A DNA stretch of 64,000 nt from Bordetella sp. BOR01. Lineage in GTDB: Bacteria; Pseudomonadota; Gammaproteobacteria; Burkholderiales; Burkholderiaceae_B. Of this stretch, positions 61,471-64,000 are shown in pieces. The DNA lies in contig NZ_JAHUWT010000003.1 of NCBI RefSeq assembly GCF_019218885.1, positions 1,364,001 through 1,428,000 of the forward strand, given 5' to 3'. The position numbers and the translations under genes were made by a program. The notes below the pieces were generated by a model that saw only the letters and a program-made list of their open reading frames with translations, was not told the DNA's origin and did not search any database. The stretch's first letter is position 1. Each line of letters starts with the position of its first letter.

Positions 61471-62505
61471 ATGGACTCGCTGATGGCAATGATGGGGCGC
61501 CGCATCGGAGCGGCCATGATCGGCCTGGCGGCCGCGCTGGCATGCCAGGCCACCGCCGCCCAGGCCCTGGAGCCCTTGAAGGTGCGGCTGGACTGGACGC
61601 CCTGGGGCGTGCAGGCTGCCTTTCACCTGGCGCAGCACAAGGGCTGGTACAAGCAGGCTGGCCTGGACGTCACTCTGGAAGACGGCAATGGCTCGGTCAC
61701 CACGGTGCAGATCGTGGGGGCGGGCGACAGCTTCGACCTGGGCCACGCGGCGCTGGCCTCGATGATGATCGCGCGTGACAAGGGCTTGCCGGTGAAGGCA
61801 GTGGCCGTGTTCGCGCGGCATAGCGACATTGGCCTGCTGGTGCCGGCCGATTCCGGCATCACCGGCCCGGCGCAACTGAAAGGCAAGACGGTGGCCTACA
61901 CCGCCGGATCGCTGGAAGCGCCCTTCATCGATGCCTTCCTGGCACATGGCAAGCTGACCAAGGATGATCTCGGCCTGGTTAGCGTCGATGCCGCGAGCAA
62001 GGCCTCTACCTATGCCGTGGGTCGTACCGATGCGGCGTTCTCGACCATTCCGTTCTTCTTGCCGGTGGTGTCGCAGAACCGGCCGTCCAAGGCCGTGCGC
62101 TTCGCAGATTTCGGGCTGGACATGCCCAGTTTCGGGCTGTTCGCCAGCGAGCAGAAGCTGGCCGAGCGGCGCGAGGCCATTGCACGCTTTGCCAGCGTCA
62201 GCGCGCGCGCCTGGGAATATATCTACGATGGCCACCAGGACGAGGCGGTGGCGGCCATCCTGGCCCAGCGCCCGCAGGCGCGCCTGGATGCGCGCGTGCT
62301 GCGCGGCCAGATCGACGCGCTGCAAGACTATTTCGGCACGCCGGCTGCGGGCCAGCGGTTGGGCGCGCCAGTGCCGGCCGATTGGGTGCAGGCCGTCAAG
62401 ACTTTGTCTTCGGTCGGGCTGATGCGTGCCGATGCCGACCCTGCCGGGTTTTACGTGCCCGGCCTGGTAGAGCCGCAGCGCTACGACGCCATGGTGCGGC
62501 CATGA
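61471..62505 (+). CDS. NitT/TauT-type ABC transporter substrate-binding protein
   Basis: This 344-residue protein (start at ATG 61471, five bases after AGGGGGA) has a signal peptide and the NMT1/THI5-like fold: KVRLDWTPWGVQAAFHLAQHKGWYKQAGLDVTLEDGNGS and AQLKGKTVAYTAGSLEAPFIDAFL. The family binds thiamine precursors, sulfonates, nitrate or aromatic acids. Its place after the molybdenum hydroxylase genes suggests it brings in a pyridine carboxylate. Its stop overlaps the ATPase start by four bases. Confidence 0.85.
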   Translation: MDSLMAMMGRRIGAAMIGLAAALACQATAAQALEPLKVRLDWTPWGVQAAFHLAQHKGWYKQAGLDVTLEDGNGSVTTVQIVGAGDSFDLGHAALASMMIARDKGLPVKAVAVFARHSDIGLLVPADSGITGPAQLKGKTVAYTAGSLEAPFIDAFLAHGKLTKDDLGLVSVDAASKASTYAVGRTDAAFSTIPFFLPVVSQNRPSKAVRFADFGLDMPSFGLFASEQKLAERREAIARFASVSARAWEYIYDGHQDEAVAAILAQRPQARLDARVLRGQIDALQDYFGTPAAGQRLGAPVPADWVQAVKTLSSVGLMRADADPAGFYVPGLVEPQRYDAMVRP

Positions 62506-63290
62506 CGCCATGGGCCGTGGCGGCGCGCGAGGTCGGCAAGCAGTATCCGGGCGAGCGCGGCGTGCGCGCGCTGGATACGGTGTCGCTGCAACTGCCGGCG
62601 GGGCGCTTTCTCAGCATCCTGGGGCCCAGCGGCTGCGGCAAGAGTACCTTCCTGCGTTGCGTGGCCGGCCTCGAGACCATTACCCAGGGCGAGTTGCAGG
62701 TCGAAGGCCACGGGGTACAGGGCCCCCCCGATGGGGTGGGTATGGTGTTCCAGCGCGATGCGCTGCTGGATTGGCGCAGCATCCGGCGCAATGTGTTGCT
62801 GCCCATCGAGTTCGCGGGCAAGCCGGTGGCCGCCTATGCCGACAAGGTGCGGGCGCTGTTGGCGCTGACCGGCTTGCAGGATTTCGCCGAATGCTATCCG
62901 CATGAATTGTCCGGTGGCATGCGCCAGCGTGCCGCCATCTGCCGCGCGCTGGTCGACGACCCGCGCCTGCTGCTGATGGACGAGCCGTTCGGTGCCCTGG
63001 ATGCCCTGACGCGCGACCAGATGAACGTCGAGTTGCAGCGTATCTGGATGGACATCCGCAATACCGTCTTGTTTGTCACGCACGGCATTGCCGAGGCCGT
63101 GTTCCTGGCCGATACGGTGATCGTGTTCTCGCCGCGCCCCGGGCGCGTGGTCGAGACCATCGCCATCGACCTGCCGCGCCCGCGCCCGCTGGCCATCCGC
63201 GAAACCCCCGGGTTCGGCCGCTATGTCAGCCATATCCGCGGCCTGTTCCAGCAGATGGGGCTGATCGACGAAGGAGTACGCACCCCATGA
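62502..63290 (+). CDS. NitT/TauT-type ABC transporter ATP-binding protein
   Basis: This 262-residue ATPase has Walker A LGPSGCGKST near residue 40, signature ELSGGMRQRAAICRAL near 133, Walker B LLLMDEPFGALDALTRD near 155 and an H-loop FVTHGIAEAVFLAD. The DEPFGALDALTR sequence is characteristic of the SsuB/TauB/NrtD group. It overlaps the binding-protein gene and the permease gene by four bases each, so the three are clearly co-transcribed. Confidence 0.9.
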   Translation: MTPWAVAAREVGKQYPGERGVRALDTVSLQLPAGRFLSILGPSGCGKSTFLRCVAGLETITQGELQVEGHGVQGPPDGVGMVFQRDALLDWRSIRRNVLLPIEFAGKPVAAYADKVRALLALTGLQDFAECYPHELSGGMRQRAAICRALVDDPRLLLMDEPFGALDALTRDQMNVELQRIWMDIRNTVLFVTHGIAEAVFLADTVIVFSPRPGRVVETIAIDLPRPRPLAIRETPGFGRYVSHIRGLFQQMGLIDEGVRTP

Positions 63291-64000
63291 GTCGAATGTC
63301 CCGAAAACTGCTGCACGGCGCGGCCGGGCTGGCTTCGCTGCTGTTGTTCCTGTTGTTGTGGGAAGTGCTGGCGCGCGCGCTGCATGTGCGCCCCATCATG
63401 TTGCCGCTGCCCTCGCAGATTGCCGTCGAGCTGGCCACCGACTGGCGCTGGTATGCCGGGCATGCCTGGTACACCTTGCTGACCACGGCCGCCGGTTTCG
63501 CGGCCGCCGTGCTGGGCGGCGTGCTGATGGCAGTGCTGCTGGTGGGGTCACGCTGGTTCGAAAGCATCTTCTATCCCTTGATTGTTGCGCTCAACAGCGT
63601 GCCCAAGGTGGCGGTGGCGCCGCTGTTCGTCATCTGGCTGGGCACCGGCGCCGAGCCCAAGATCGCCATCGCCTTTCTCATCGCGGTCTTCGCCATCGTG
63701 GTCGATACCGTGCATGGGCTGAAGTCGGTGCCGCAAGACGTGCTGGACCTGGGACGGGTGCTCAAGGGCTCGCGGCGCGACTTTTTCTTCAAGGTGCGCC
63801 TGCCCGCCGCGCTGCCTTCTATCGTGACCGGCATGAAAGTGGCGATCTCGCTGGCGCTGGTGGGTGCCATCGTCGGCGAATTCGTGTCGTCGCAGCGCGG
63901 CCTGGGCTACGTCATCATGAGCGCGCAGGGCACTTTCGACACAGTGCGGGTCTTCAGCGCGCTGTTCGTGCTGGCGCTGATGGGCATGGCGCTGTTCGGC
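63287..64000 (+). CDS. NitT/TauT-type ABC transporter permease, partial
   Basis: The frame runs off the right edge with about 238 residues present. It has an N-terminal membrane span, then several others. The conserved SVPQDVLDLGRVLKGSRRDFFFKVRLPAALPSIVTGMKVAISLALVGAIVGEF segment is the ATPase-contact EAA loop. It starts at ATG 63287, overlapping the ATPase stop, with AAGGAG 10 bases before it. It forms the channel of the importer. Confidence 0.9.
   Translation, partial: MSRMSRKLLHGAAGLASLLLFLLLWEVLARALHVRPIMLPLPSQIAVELATDWRWYAGHAWYTLLTTAAGFAAAVLGGVLMAVLLVGSRWFESIFYPLIVALNSVPKVAVAPLFVIWLGTGAEPKIAIAFLIAVFAIVVDTVHGLKSVPQDVLDLGRVLKGSRRDFFFKVRLPAALPSIVTGMKVAISLALVGAIVGEFVSSQRGLGYVIMSAQGTFDTVRVFSALFVLALMGMALFG

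Noticed and set aside
1-64000. tRNA, rRNA, insertion sequences, integrase or phage genes
   Set aside because: None could be recognised by eye; tRNAscan and IS-database searches would be needed to exclude them firmly.

Overview
The window is high-GC, gene-dense DNA with a gene complement typical of the family Alcaligenaceae (Bordetella, Achromobacter or a close relative). The evidence is several Bug-type periplasmic receptors, the chromosomal order rsmB - DUF4390 - ntrY-like kinase - receiver/Fis regulator - trkA - trkH, the dprA / def-fmt neighbourhood, and Tat-exported phospholipase C. Genus is an inference; no rRNA or tRNA gene was seen. No insertion sequence, CRISPR array or prophage was recognised.

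Layout. 1-8.1 kb: a partial HAD phosphatase, a small lipoprotein ORF, a secreted phospholipase C, a YadA-like trimeric autotransporter with a duplicated head, then HIT, GNAT, polyphosphate:AMP phosphotransferase and Crp/Fnr genes. 8.2-16.7 kb: a complete branched-chain-amino-acid-type ABC importer (ligase - LivG - LivH - LivM - receptor - LivF - ligase) bracketed by two acyl-CoA ligase genes, probably for uptake and CoA activation of an organic acid. 16.7-20.1 kb: a small catabolic operon (Bug receptor, MmgE/PrpD, 3-hydroxyisobutyrate-dehydrogenase-like) behind a strong palindrome. 20.1-43.5 kb: mostly core genes (argO/argP, PCuAC, yggS, aminotransferase, HMG-CoA lyase, dprA, def-fmt, PPOX protein, HAD, LOG, ferritin, rimO, rsmB, NtrY/NtrX-like pair, trkA, trkH) plus a toxin-antitoxin pair with its own palindromic operator.

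43.5-64 kb is the most interesting part: an apparently complete picolinic acid (pyridine-2-carboxylate) catabolic cluster. It holds a MarR repressor (PicR-like), a decarboxylase (PicC-like), maleate isomerase, N-formylmaleamate deformylase, 2,5-dihydroxypyridine dioxygenase, maleamate amidohydrolase, a four-gene Rieske oxygenase system (PicB-like), a molybdenum hydroxylase (PicA-like), an orphan TRAP receptor and a NitT/TauT-type ABC importer. The inferred route is picolinate -> 6-hydroxypicolinate (molybdenum hydroxylase) -> 3,6-dihydroxypicolinate (Rieske oxygenase) -> 2,5-dihydroxypyridine (PicC) -> N-formylmaleamate -> maleamate -> maleate -> fumarate. Eight copies of a TCAG-N4-CTGA-type palindrome lie in every promoter region of this cluster and nowhere else that I noticed, which points to a single regulon. 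An unrelated-looking module (enolase-superfamily enzyme, Bug receptor, LysR regulator) sits between the repressor gene and the decarboxylase gene.
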